Source: UBA966 sp046350355 (lineage in GTDB: Bacteria; Planctomycetota; Phycisphaerae; Phycisphaerales; SM1A02). From it: DNA of 64,000 nucleotides. The stretch covers positions 558,001 through 622,000 of the forward strand of contig JAXMAN010000001.1 in the NCBI GenBank assembly GCA_046350355.1, read 5' to 3'. Shown piece by piece: positions 38,040 to 46,830 of this stretch. The notes under the pieces are model-generated. The model saw nothing but the letters and a program-made list of their open reading frames with translations. It was not told where the DNA came from and did no database searches. The first letter of the stretch is position 1, and each line of letters starts with the position of its first letter. A program made the translations under genes and the position numbers.

Positions 38040-39041
38040 TCAGCGCCAGGTGAGCGGGCGCCCCGAGAGACCGTTGATCTCCTTGAGGAGCGTCATGGCC
38101 ACCAGCCCCGCGACGGCCATCGCGGCCATGCCGAGGGTCTCGGGGATCAGCCCCGCCGCCAGCAGCCACGCGGCGGCGTAGACCGCCTGCCACATCGCGC
38201 CGTAGCGGCGCAGCTTCTCCGAGCCGACCGCCCCCCCCAGCCCCGCCACCTTCGAGCGCGCCAGCAGCAGGAAGCCCGCCAGCGCGAGCACCGGCCAGAC
38301 CAGGCCGACCGGCCCGCTGGCCACGAGCTGGTCGCCGCGCGCCACCTGCGGCCAGAAGGTGATCCCCTCGCCCTGGCTGGCGAGCGCGCCGCCGCCCAGC
38401 AGCACGACCGACCAGAAGAGCCACCCCGCCGTGAGCAGCAGGATGCGCTGCGGGCCGAAGTAGGGGCGCTTGTCCTCGAAGCGGTGCACGCTGGCGGCGA
38501 TCGCCACCGAGTGCGACATCGACCACCAGACCGGCAGCGTGAAGCCCAGCGTGTAGTTGGGGATGAACATGCTCGCGGCGTGCACGAGCCCGACGGTGAC
38601 GATGCCCACCGAGGGGATGTGCTTGCCGACGGCGTCGTAGAACATGATCGCCGCCGCGACGACGACGGTGAGCACGAGCGCGGCCTCGCCCAGCGTGCTC
38701 GCGGCGACGACGGCGAGCATGAGCGCGCCGAAGGAGAGGACCGCCGCGCTGGAGGTGCGGATGCGCCCCGCGGCCAGCGGGCGCTCGGGGCTGAAGCGGC
38801 GGTCGTGGCGCAGGTCCAGCAGGTCGTTCAGGCTGGCCGCGAAGGCGAAGAGGCCGATCGCCACCATCGCGGTGGAGAGGAGCGCCTTCCACAGCGGCAT
38901 GGAGTAGATCGGCAGGTGGACGTAGCGCGGATCCGCGCGCGTCAGCAGGGTGACGAGCCACAGCTCGCAGACCGAGCCGAAGGCCAGCGAGAGCCTCGTG
39001 AGCTGGAAGGCGTCGAGGATCCGTGCCGCGACGGGCCGCAT
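38040..39041 (-). CDS. UbiA-family prenyltransferase-like membrane protein
   Basis: A 333-residue polytopic membrane protein with about eight to nine helices. The first Asp-rich motif is SLNDLLDLRHDRRFSPERP (N-D-x2-D-x3-D), as in UbiA prenyltransferases; the second (HRFEDKRPYFGP) is shortened but keeps Glu-Asp. It may attach a prenyl group to an aromatic or sugar acceptor for quinone or lipid synthesis. The substrate is unknown. A minus-strand TACGAT (39048..39053) lies 6 nt before the ATG. It lies upstream of the lptD-like gene, 21 nt away. Confidence 0.8.
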   Translation of the reverse strand: MRPVAARILDAFQLTRLSLAFGSVCELWLVTLLTRADPRYVHLPIYSMPLWKALLSTAMVAIGLFAFAASLNDLLDLRHDRRFSPERPLAAGRIRTSSAAVLSFGALMLAVVAASTLGEAALVLTVVVAAAIMFYDAVGKHIPSVGIVTVGLVHAASMFIPNYTLGFTLPVWWSMSHSVAIAASVHRFEDKRPYFGPQRILLLTAGWLFWSVVLLGGGALASQGEGITFWPQVARGDQLVASGPVGLVWPVLALAGFLLLARSKVAGLGGAVGSEKLRRYGAMWQAVYAAAWLLAAGLIPETLGMAAMAVAGLVAMTLLKEINGLSGRPLTWR

Positions 39042-39132
39042 GGGGGCATCGTAGGGGGGCGCCTGCGGGGCGCTGCTACCATGGGCGGTCCGCCACGGCG
39101 CGCCCGCGCGCCGGCGATGCGGACCCTCCACG

Positions 39133-39603
39133 ATGAAGTCCTCCAACAGTTCCAAGCCCGACGCCCGCGGCCTGCGCGTGGGCATCGTCGTCAGCCGCTA
39201 CCACCCCGAGATCACCGGCGCGCTCGAGCAGGGCGCGCGCGCGGCCTTCCTGGCCGCGGGCGGACGCGAGCAGGACCTCGTCGTGCTCGCCGCGCCCGGC
39301 GCCTTCGAGCTGCCCGTGATCGCCAGCGCGCTCGCGCGGCGCGCGGATGTCGCCGCGGTCGTCGTGCTCGGCTGCATCGTGCAGGGGAGCACGCGCCACG
39401 ACCGCGTCATCGCCGACGCCGTCGCGGGCGCGCTCGCGAAGCTCTCCGCCGAGCTGTGCAAGCCGGTGGGGCTGGGGCTGCTGACGGTGCGCACCATGAA
39501 GCAGGCGCACGCGCGCGCCGGCGGCAAGGTGGGCAACAAGGGCACCGAGGCGATGGACGCCGCGCTGCACGCCGCGCGCGCCGTCGAGGAGGCGCGCCGA
39601 TGA
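39133..39603 (+). CDS. ribH: 6,7-dimethyl-8-ribityllumazine synthase
   Basis: A 156-residue riboflavin-pathway enzyme condensing 3,4-dihydroxybutanone phosphate with the pyrimidinedione. Motifs are VGIVVSRYHPEITGALEQGA, APGAFELPVIASALA, GCIVQGSTRHDRVI (catalytic His region) and NKGTEAMDAALHAA. First gene of a ribH-nusB-ftsY operon; its stop overlaps the nusB start (ATGA). A TACCAT (39077..39082) lies 50 nt upstream, so this operon may have a short leader, unlike many neighbours. Confidence 0.96.
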   Translation: MKSSNSSKPDARGLRVGIVVSRYHPEITGALEQGARAAFLAAGGREQDLVVLAAPGAFELPVIASALARRADVAAVVVLGCIVQGSTRHDRVIADAVAGALAKLSAELCKPVGLGLLTVRTMKQAHARAGGKVGNKGTEAMDAALHAARAVEEARR

Positions 39604-40085
39604 GCGCCGCGAACCGCGATCCGGATCCGCCGCTGCCGCCGGGCTCGCCCACGCTGGGCGTGCGCCGCTGCGCGCTGCAGGCGCTCTACGAGCTGGACGC
39701 CGCGCGTGGCCAGGAGGGTGGCGCGAGCCTGGTGGGCGTGCTCGCCGACGAGCACGAGGAGGGCCGCGCGAGCCCGCACGAGATCGACGCCGGCACCGCG
39801 CTCGCGCAGATGGCGTGGGAGTTCCGCGACGAGGCGGACCGCGAGATCGCCGAGCTCGCGCGCGAGTGGCCGCCGCACCGGCAGCCGCTGGTGGACAGGA
39901 ACCTGCTTCGCCTGGGCTGGTACGAGCTGCGCCACGGCGGCGCGCCCGCGCGCAAGGTCGTCCACGACGCGGTCGAGCTGGCGAAGGAGTTCGGGACCGC
40001 CGACAGCGGGAAGTTCGTCAACGGCGTCCTGGACCGCATCATGCACGGCGGCGCGGAGGCGTCCGGCGCGGAGAAGGCGCCGTGA
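39600..40085 (+). CDS. nusB: Transcription antitermination factor NusB
   Basis: A 161-residue helical protein that binds boxA RNA with NusE during rRNA transcription. Visible features are RRCALQALYELDAARGQ at the start, a helical middle and the conserved C-terminal LVDRNLLRLGWYEL, VVHDAVELAKEFGTADSGKFVNGVLD split over two helices. Boxed between ribH and ftsY with 4-nt overlaps at both ends (ATGA and GTGA). Confidence 0.93.
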   Translation: MSAANRDPDPPLPPGSPTLGVRRCALQALYELDAARGQEGGASLVGVLADEHEEGRASPHEIDAGTALAQMAWEFRDEADREIAELAREWPPHRQPLVDRNLLRLGWYELRHGGAPARKVVHDAVELAKEFGTADSGKFVNGVLDRIMHGGAEASGAEKAP

Positions 40086-41002
40086 TCTTCCGCAGCGCCT
40101 TCGACGCGATCAAGCGCGGCCTGCAGAAGACCGCCGCCGCGCTGGGCGCGGGCTTCCGCACCATCCTGCACGGGCGCGCGCTGAGCGAGGAGCTCATCGA
40201 CCAGATCGAGACGACGCTCGTCGGCGCCGACGTCGGCGTGCGCGCGGCGCGCGAGATCGTCGCGCAGCTTCGCGCGGAGTTCCGCGCGGGACGCGTGCCG
40301 CGCGGCGAGGACGCGATCGAGTTCCTGAAGGCGCGCCTGAAGGAGCGTCTCTCCGCGGGCTCCGCGGCGATCGCCGTCGCGCCGCAGAAGCCGACGGTGG
40401 TGCTCGTCGTGGGCATCAACGGCGCGGGCAAGACCACCAGCGTCGCGAAGATCGCCAAGAGCCTGCGCGACCAGGGGCGCACGGTGCTGCTGGCCGCCGC
40501 GGACACCTTCCGCGCGGGCGCGGTCGCGCAGCTGGAGATCTGGTCCAGGCGCCTGGGCGTGGACATCGTGAAGGGGACGCAGGGGGCGGATCCCGCGGCG
40601 GTCGCCTTCGACGCGGCGGACGCGGCGCTCGCGCGCGGCGTGGACGTGCTGCTGGTGGACACCGCGGGGCGCCTGCACACGCAGGAGCACCTCATGCGCC
40701 AGCTCACCAAGATCCGCAACGTGCTGGGCAAGAAGATCCCCGGCGCGCCGCACGAGATCCTGCTGGTGCTCGACGCGACCAGCGGCCAGAACGCCGTCAA
40801 CCAAGCCGCCGCCTTCAAGCAGGCGTGCGACGTGACCGGCATCTTCCTGGCCAAGCTGGACGGCACCGCCAAGGGCGGCATCGTGGTCGCCATCCGCGAC
40901 ACGCTGGATGTCCCGGTGAAGCTGGTGGGCATCGGCGAGACCCCCGACGACGTGCAGGGCTTCGACGCGGACCGCTTCGTCGAGGCGATGTTCGCCGCCT
41001 AG
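40082..41002 (+). CDS. ftsY: Signal recognition particle receptor FtsY
   Basis: A 306-residue SRP GTPase with only the NG domain and no long acidic A domain. The N domain covers residues 1 to about 95. G-domain motifs are VGINGAGKTTSVAKIA (Lys117), DTFRAGAVAQL, VDTAGRLHTQEHLM, and TGIFLAKLDGTAKGGIV. It starts at GTG overlapping the nusB stop. It docks ribosome-SRP complexes at the membrane. Confidence 0.97.
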   Translation: MIFRSAFDAIKRGLQKTAAALGAGFRTILHGRALSEELIDQIETTLVGADVGVRAAREIVAQLRAEFRAGRVPRGEDAIEFLKARLKERLSAGSAAIAVAPQKPTVVLVVGINGAGKTTSVAKIAKSLRDQGRTVLLAAADTFRAGAVAQLEIWSRRLGVDIVKGTQGADPAAVAFDAADAALARGVDVLLVDTAGRLHTQEHLMRQLTKIRNVLGKKIPGAPHEILLVLDATSGQNAVNQAAAFKQACDVTGIFLAKLDGTAKGGIVVAIRDTLDVPVKLVGIGETPDDVQGFDADRFVEAMFAA

Positions 41003-41094
41003 CGCGTCTGGACCGGCCGAAGCGCGCCCGAAGCGTGGTTATCGCGGCGGAATCCCCGCCCGGATCGGGCGGCGGCGGGCATAGACTTTGCCCC

Positions 41095-41796
41095 ATGCGG
41101 TCGCAGCGCGGGTTCACCCTCGTCGAGCTGATGGTCGTGGTCGCGATCATCGCGGTGCTGCTGGGGATCATGGTCCCCAGCGCGGGGGCGATCCGGCGCG
41201 CGTCGCAGAACGCGACCTGCCTCTCCAACCTGCGCCAGGACTTCATCGCCGTCGACGCGTACCGCAAGGCCAACCGCGACGTGCTGCCGATGTGCGAGTT
41301 CATCCCGGTGGTGACCAACGCCGGCGTCGAGGGCGGGCTGCCCAACCTGCTCAAGGGCTACCTGCCCAAGGACAGCCCGACCTGGCTCTGCCCCGCCGAC
41401 GTCGTGCAGGACTCGCTCGACACGGGCACGAGCTACCTCTACCTGCCGGGCCTGCTGCGCTACACGCCCACCGTGCAGGCGGAGGTCGCGACCTTCCTGC
41501 TGAGCTGGACCCCGGGCTCGATGTCGATGACGCAGCTCGACCGCATCCGCCACGACGCGGAGGCGCGCATCATGACCTCCTTCTACGAGCGCGAGATGGG
41601 CTACCCCATCCTCGTCGACAGCGAGGACCGCCATCCGCGCCAGGGCTCCGAGCGCAACGGCGTCTTCCTGGACGGCAGCGTGCGCGCCGCGGACCAGTCG
41701 GGGACGGGCGTGACCGCGCCGCCCGCGGGCCACGGCGCCGACGGACCGGGCGCGCCCCCGATCGGTCCCGGCGACGCGCCCCCGGGGACGGGCTGA
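41095..41796 (+). CDS. Type II secretion/type IV pilin-like protein
   Basis: A 233-residue prepilin. The N-terminus MRSQRGFTLVELMVVVAIIA has the prepilin peptidase cleavage site between Gly6 and Phe7, Glu at position 5 of the mature protein and the hydrophobic helix. The C-terminal SERNGVFLDGSVRAADQ is the usual planctomycete pseudopilin ending, followed by a Pro/Gly tail. Likely a minor pseudopilin. No secretion ATPase lies nearby. A TAGACT hexamer (41082..41087) lies 7 nt before the ATG. Confidence 0.9.
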   Translation: MRSQRGFTLVELMVVVAIIAVLLGIMVPSAGAIRRASQNATCLSNLRQDFIAVDAYRKANRDVLPMCEFIPVVTNAGVEGGLPNLLKGYLPKDSPTWLCPADVVQDSLDTGTSYLYLPGLLRYTPTVQAEVATFLLSWTPGSMSMTQLDRIRHDAEARIMTSFYEREMGYPILVDSEDRHPRQGSERNGVFLDGSVRAADQSGTGVTAPPAGHGADGPGAPPIGPGDAPPGTG

Positions 41797-41809
41797 GGAG
41801 CACCGCGCC

Positions 41810-42541
41810 ATGGGCTTCATCGACTCCATCCGCGAGCGCGACCTCGACCTCGGCGACCTCTGGCAGGAGCAGCGCGGCCGCATCGTCGCGGGCGCGGCGG
41901 CGCTGGCGCTCGTCGCGGCGGTCGGATCCGCCGGCTACTGGTGGTTCGCGGTGCGCTGGAAGCCGCCGCCGTCGATCTTCGACGCGCCGGTGAACAACGT
42001 GCTGGGCTACCTCGCGACGCCGGACTTCAACCGGCTCTCCATGCGCGAGCGGCTCAAGTACGTGCAGGACTTCATCGGGCGCTTCCGCGGCATGAGCCAG
42101 CAGGACAGCGTGGTCGCCGCGGCCTTCCTGGCGGGCGTCACCGGCAAGGTGCGAGCGCAGCTCACGCAGAACGTGCGCATCCTGGCCAAGGACATCATGA
42201 TCGAGGGGGCGGGCACCTACGTGAACCTGCCCGAGGCGGAGCGCGGCCCCTTCATCGACAAGTGGATCGTCGAGTGGATCCGCTTCGCCGAGCTCACCGC
42301 CACCGGCGAGCAGAGCAAGCGCAGCGACGAGGAGATCCTCGAGGGCGCGCGCGCCGAGTCCCGCCAGAACGAGGAGCGCCAGGCCAAGCGCCTGGCCGGC
42401 AAGCCGCTCACCGAGCGCGGCGCCGACCGCTTCCTGGGCTTCTGGGCCAGCGAGGTGGAGCCCGCGTCGACGCCGAAGGAGCAGGGACAGATCACGCGCT
42501 TCATGGAGGATGTGCGCAAGCGCATGCTCACGAAGCAGTGA
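41810..42541 (+). CDS. Single-pass membrane protein, unknown
   Basis: A 243-residue protein. After IRERDLDLGDLWQEQRG a transmembrane helix spans about residues 24 to 48. The rest is a helical domain without recognisable family, with YVQDFIGRFRGMSQQDSVVA and an Arg/Glu-rich coiled-coil-like stretch. It lies 13 nt after the pilin gene and overlaps the HrpB-type helicase gene by 4 nt (GTGA). It might be a secretion or pilus accessory protein, but nothing shows this directly. Confidence 0.75.
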   Translation: MGFIDSIRERDLDLGDLWQEQRGRIVAGAAALALVAAVGSAGYWWFAVRWKPPPSIFDAPVNNVLGYLATPDFNRLSMRERLKYVQDFIGRFRGMSQQDSVVAAAFLAGVTGKVRAQLTQNVRILAKDIMIEGAGTYVNLPEAERGPFIDKWIVEWIRFAELTATGEQSKRSDEEILEGARAESRQNEERQAKRLAGKPLTERGADRFLGFWASEVEPASTPKEQGQITRFMEDVRKRMLTKQ

Positions 42542-45153
42542 CGACGACGCCGCGCGACCAGGGCGAGGAACTTCCGGTGCTGCGCGAGTCCGCGCGGATC
42601 GTGCACGCGATGCGCGAGTCGCGCACGATGGTGCTCACCGCCGCGACCGGCAGCGGCAAGACGACGCAGGTGCCGCAGATCCTGGACCGCGCGGGGATCG
42701 CGCCGGGGCAGATCGTGGTGCTGGAGCCGCGCCGGCTGGCCGCGCGCATGACCGCGCGGCGCGTCGCGCAGGAGATGGGCTGCGCCCCCGGCGAGGCGGT
42801 CGGCTTCCAGACGCGCTTCGAGCGCGTCGTCGGGCCGCGCACGCGCATCCGCTTCGTCACCGAGGGGGTCTTCCTGCGCCAGGCGCAGCGCGATCCCGCG
42901 CTCACGGGCATCGGCGCCGTGCTGCTGGACGAGTTCCACGAGCGCAGCGTCTTCGCGGACCTCGCGCTGGGGATCGTGCGGCGCGCGCGCGAGCGGCGCG
43001 CCGACCTGCTGGTGGCCGCGATGAGCGCGACGATGGACGCGCAGCAGGCGGCCGCGTACCTGGGCGCGCCCGTCGTGAGCGCGCAGGGGCGCGCCTTCCC
43101 CGTCGCCGTGCGCCACGATCCGGGCGAGGCGGGCGCGCCGCTCTGGGAGCGCGCCGCGCGCGCGGTGCGCACGCTGCTGGACGAGGGGCACGAGGGGGAC
43201 GCGCTGGTCTTCATGCCCGGCGCGTACGAGATCGACCGCACCATCGACGCGGTGCGCGCGCAGCTGCGCGGGCTGCCGGGCGCGGAGCGCGTGGACGTCG
43301 TCGGGCTGCACGGCTCGATGCCGCCGGAGCGGCAGGACGCGGCCGTCGCGCCCGCGGCGCCGGGGCGGCGCAAGGTCATCGTCGCGACCAACGTGGCGGA
43401 GACCTCGATCACGATCCCCGGCGTGCGCATGGTGGTGGACGGCGGCCTCGCGCGCATCTTCCGGGTGGATCCGCGGCGCGGGCTCAACGCGCTGCGCACC
43501 GAGCCGATCAGCCGCGCGAGCGCGGACCAGCGCGCGGGCCGCGCGGGCCGCACTGCGCCCGGCGTCTGCGTGCGCCTGTGGAGCGAGCGCGAGCACGCGC
43601 AGCGCGCCGCCGCCGAGACGCCCGAGGTGCGGCGCATCGACCTCGCCGAATCGATGCTGCTGGTGGAGTCGATGGGGCTCGGGCCGTTCGAGCGCTTCCC
43701 CTGGCTCGATCCGCCCGAGCGCGACGCGGTCGAGCGCGCGCGCGGCGCGCTGCGGCTGGTGGGCGCGCTGGACGAGGACGCGGCGATCACGCCGCTGGGC
43801 CGGCGGCTGGCGCGCATCCCCGCGCATCCGCGGCTGGCGCGCGTGCTCGTGGAGGCGCAGCGGCAGGGGGTGCTCGCGCGCGCGGCGCGCTGGTGCGCGC
43901 TGGCCGCGGAGCGCGACGTGGTGCTGGAGGGCGCGCCGGGGCAGTTGCTGCGGCTGGTCCCCGAGGGCGAGCCGCCGAGCGACCTGGGCGTGCGCGAGGA
44001 GCTGCTGCGGCGCGTCGAGGCGTCGGGCTTCCGCAGCGCGCGGCACGAGGGCGTCGAGGCGTTGCTGACGGCGTGCCGCGAAGTGGCCGCCGCGGCGCGC
44101 GAACTGGAGCGCGCGGCGGGGGAGGGGCGGGATGCGGAGGTGGCGGGCGCGGGAGCGGGCGCGGCGGGCGGCGACGGCGCGTCGCGCGACGCCTTGCCCG
44201 CGGGCGCCGGCGACTCCTTCGCCGCCGTCTCGCGCGCGCTGCTCGCCGGATTCGGCGACCACGTGGGCTGGCGCATGGACGCGCAGCGTCCGCACTGCGC
44301 GATGCCCGGCCGGCGCAAGGTGAGCCTCGAGCCCACCAGCCTGCACCGCGGCGAGGGCTTCCTGCTGGCGCTGGAGGTGCGCGAGGGCGGGCGCGGCGAC
44401 CAGACGCACCAGCAGCTTGGCATGGTGACGCCGCTGCGCATGGAGTGGGTCGAGCAGGCGCTCTCCGGGCGGATGCGCACGCGCGTGGAGACGCGCTACT
44501 GCGAGTCGCTGCGCGCGCCCGCGGAGTTCGAGGAGCGGCTCTTCGACGAGATCGTCGTCGCGCAGACGGTGCGCCCGCTGCGCGGCGGCGCGGCGAAGGA
44601 GGCCGCGCACGGCGCGCTCGCGGAGCGCGTCGCCAGCGGCGAGCTGCGCCCCGCCTCGTGGGACGAGGCCGTCGACCAGTGGATCGAGCGCGTGCGCTGC
44701 GTGCGCGAGTGGTTCCCCGACCGCGGGCTCATCGCCTACGACGCGGAGGACCTGGGCGTGCTCGCCGCCGAGATCGCGCAGGGGTGCGCGCGCGCCTCCG
44801 ACCTGGACGCGCGGCCGGTGCTCGACATCCTGCGCGGCGCGCTCGACTGGGACCAGGTGCGCTTCGTCGACACGATGGCCCCCGCGGCGATCCAGCTCCC
44901 ACGCGGCTGGCGCATGAAGATCGAGTACGCCGCCGGCAAGGCCCCGCGCGGGCGCGCGAAGATCCAGGACTTCTACGACTTCCCCGGACACCCCTGCGTG
45001 GCGGGCGGACGCGTGAAGGTGCAGCTGGAACTGCTGGGCCCCAACTTCCGCCCGGTGCAGGTGACCGACGACCTGCCCGGCTTCTGGGAGCGGCTGTATC
45101 CAGAGGTGAAGAAGGAGTTGAAAAGGCGCTATCCGCGGCACGAGTGGCGCTAG
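42538..45153 (+). CDS. hrpB: ATP-dependent DExH helicase HrpB
   Basis: An 871-residue DEAH/RHA helicase starting at GTG 42538. Motif I TAATGSGKTTQVPQ (Lys41), motif II LLDEFHERS (Asp131), motif III AMSATMDA, motif V VATNVAETSITIPGVRMVVD and motif VI QRAGRAGRTAPG are present. The HA2 domain follows, and the C-terminal HrpB-specific region ends with FYDFPGHPCVAGGRVKVQLE and LPGFWERLYPEVKKELKRRYP. A Gly/Ala-rich insertion near residue 540 is not family-typical. The cellular role of HrpB is poorly defined. Confidence 0.92.
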   Translation: MTTTPRDQGEELPVLRESARIVHAMRESRTMVLTAATGSGKTTQVPQILDRAGIAPGQIVVLEPRRLAARMTARRVAQEMGCAPGEAVGFQTRFERVVGPRTRIRFVTEGVFLRQAQRDPALTGIGAVLLDEFHERSVFADLALGIVRRARERRADLLVAAMSATMDAQQAAAYLGAPVVSAQGRAFPVAVRHDPGEAGAPLWERAARAVRTLLDEGHEGDALVFMPGAYEIDRTIDAVRAQLRGLPGAERVDVVGLHGSMPPERQDAAVAPAAPGRRKVIVATNVAETSITIPGVRMVVDGGLARIFRVDPRRGLNALRTEPISRASADQRAGRAGRTAPGVCVRLWSEREHAQRAAAETPEVRRIDLAESMLLVESMGLGPFERFPWLDPPERDAVERARGALRLVGALDEDAAITPLGRRLARIPAHPRLARVLVEAQRQGVLARAARWCALAAERDVVLEGAPGQLLRLVPEGEPPSDLGVREELLRRVEASGFRSARHEGVEALLTACREVAAAARELERAAGEGRDAEVAGAGAGAAGGDGASRDALPAGAGDSFAAVSRALLAGFGDHVGWRMDAQRPHCAMPGRRKVSLEPTSLHRGEGFLLALEVREGGRGDQTHQQLGMVTPLRMEWVEQALSGRMRTRVETRYCESLRAPAEFEERLFDEIVVAQTVRPLRGGAAKEAAHGALAERVASGELRPASWDEAVDQWIERVRCVREWFPDRGLIAYDAEDLGVLAAEIAQGCARASDLDARPVLDILRGALDWDQVRFVDTMAPAAIQLPRGWRMKIEYAAGKAPRGRAKIQDFYDFPGHPCVAGGRVKVQLELLGPNFRPVQVTDDLPGFWERLYPEVKKELKRRYPRHEWR

Positions 45154-45231
45154 CGCGTAACTCGTTGTTGCGACGTGCTTTAGCAACTTCAATTCGCGTC
45201 TTTTGCGGGGTTTCGATAGACTGCCCGATCT

Positions 45232-46779
45232 ATGGCGAAGTCGAGCAACTCCCGCGCGACCGGCGTGGGATCGGCGACGGGCAAGAGCGCGTCGAAGACC
45301 AGCACCAAGAGCGTCCCTGCGACTCCGGGCAAGAAGGCGCCCGCCCCCGCGGCCAAGGCCCCGGTGGTGGCGAAGCCCTCCCGCCCAGCCGGCGTCGTCG
45401 AGACCAAGCCGGCCCCCGCGGTCCCGGAGTGCCCCAAGCCCGCCGAGATCACCACGATGGCCGCCGCGCTGCGCTACCTCGGCGCGCGTCCCGACTTCGA
45501 GAAGCACCGAGCGCTCCAGTACGGCGAGCACACCTTCAAGCTCGACCGCATGCGCAAGCTGCTGGGCCACCTGGGCAACCCGCACGAGAAGATCAAGACC
45601 GTTCATGTCGCCGGCACCAACGGCAAGGGCAGCACCGTCGCGATGATCTCCTCGATGCTGCGCAGCGCCGGGTACGCGGTGGGCGTCTACACGAGCCCGC
45701 ACCTCATCGACATCCGCGAGCGCATCCAGATCGACGGCCATCCCATCGGCAAGACCGACTTCGTCGAGACGGTGCGCGAGGTCGCCACCGCCGCGGAGAA
45801 GCTGGGCGAGCAGCCGACCTTCTTCGAGCTGGTCACCGCCGTGGGCTTCCTGCACTTCGCGGAGCAGGCGGTGGACATCGCCGTCGTCGAGGTGGGCCTG
45901 GGCGGACGCCTGGACTCGACCAACGTCATCACGCCGCTGGTGAGCATCGTCACCACGATCGACCTCGACCACACCAAGCTGCTGGGCTCGACCAAGGCGC
46001 AGATCGCGCGCGAGAAGGCGGGCATCTTCAAGAAGGGCGTCCCCGCGCTCTTCTTCGAGCAGGAGCCGGAGGTCGACGCCGTCATGCGCGAGACCGCGCA
46101 GCAGGTGGGCGCGGACCTGCGCATCGTCAACAAGGACATCGAGTTCTCCAGCCGCTTCTGCGTGACGCCGGACCTCGGGCCGCACACGCGCGTGTGCATG
46201 TACACCAAGAGCAGCCGGCTCGAGCACGTGCCCGTGCCGCTGCCGGGCGAGCACCAGGCGGTCAACTGCGGGCTCGCGCTCGCGGCGGTCGACATCCTCA
46301 AGGGCTTCGGCTTCGAGCTCACCGAGGACAAGCTCACCGCGGGGCTCGCGGCGACGAAGGTGCCCGGCCGCATGGACGTCGTCACCGAGCGCCCGCGGAT
46401 CCTCTGCGACGGCGCGCACAACCCCGCGGCGATGAACGCGCTCATGCGCTGCGTCGGCGCGCACGTCCCCTACGACAGCATGGTCTGCGTCTTCGGCTGC
46501 TGCGCCGACAAGGACATCGGCGAGATGCTGGACAAGCTGAACCTCGGCGCGGACAAGGTGATCTTCACGCGCGCCGCGAGCACGCCGCGCGCGGCGAGCC
46601 CGGACGAGCTGCAGAAGCTCTTCCAGGAGCGCTCGGGCAAGATGAGCCAGGTCGCGCGCAGCGTCCCGGACGCCATCGAGATGGCGATCCGCGCCGTGAG
46701 CCGCGAGGACCTGATCTGCGTCACCGGCAGCTTCTACGTCGTCGGCGAGGCGCTCAAGCACCTGCAGGAACGCCGCTGA
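45232..46779 (+). CDS. folC: Folylpolyglutamate/dihydrofolate synthase with basic N-terminal extension
   Basis: A 515-residue Mur-ligase-family enzyme adding glutamate to folates or Ala/Glu to dihydropteroate. The first 65 residues are a Lys/Ala/Pro-rich low-complexity extension not found in standard FolC. The catalytic part has RMRKLLGHLGNPH, the P-loop HVAGTNGKGSTVAMI (Lys132), YTSPHLIDIRERIQI, EVGLGGRLDSTN and DGAHNPAAMNALM. A TAGACT hexamer (45217..45222) lies 9 nt before the ATG. The gene is convergent with leuS. Confidence 0.95.
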   Translation: MAKSSNSRATGVGSATGKSASKTSTKSVPATPGKKAPAPAAKAPVVAKPSRPAGVVETKPAPAVPECPKPAEITTMAAALRYLGARPDFEKHRALQYGEHTFKLDRMRKLLGHLGNPHEKIKTVHVAGTNGKGSTVAMISSMLRSAGYAVGVYTSPHLIDIRERIQIDGHPIGKTDFVETVREVATAAEKLGEQPTFFELVTAVGFLHFAEQAVDIAVVEVGLGGRLDSTNVITPLVSIVTTIDLDHTKLLGSTKAQIAREKAGIFKKGVPALFFEQEPEVDAVMRETAQQVGADLRIVNKDIEFSSRFCVTPDLGPHTRVCMYTKSSRLEHVPVPLPGEHQAVNCGLALAAVDILKGFGFELTEDKLTAGLAATKVPGRMDVVTERPRILCDGAHNPAAMNALMRCVGAHVPYDSMVCVFGCCADKDIGEMLDKLNLGADKVIFTRAASTPRAASPDELQKLFQERSGKMSQVARSVPDAIEMAIRAVSREDLICVTGSFYVVGEALKHLQERR

Positions 46780-46792
46780 GCGCGGGCGCGGG

Positions 46793-46814
46793 CGCGCGGG
46801 CGCGGGCCCGCGCG
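46793..46814. terminator. G+C-rich hairpin between folC and leuS
   Basis: A 9-bp stem (46793..46801 with 46806..46814) and a 4-nt loop lie between the two convergent stops. There is no T tract, so termination activity is uncertain. Confidence 0.3.
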
Positions 46815-46830
46815 CGCGGACGCCGCGCGC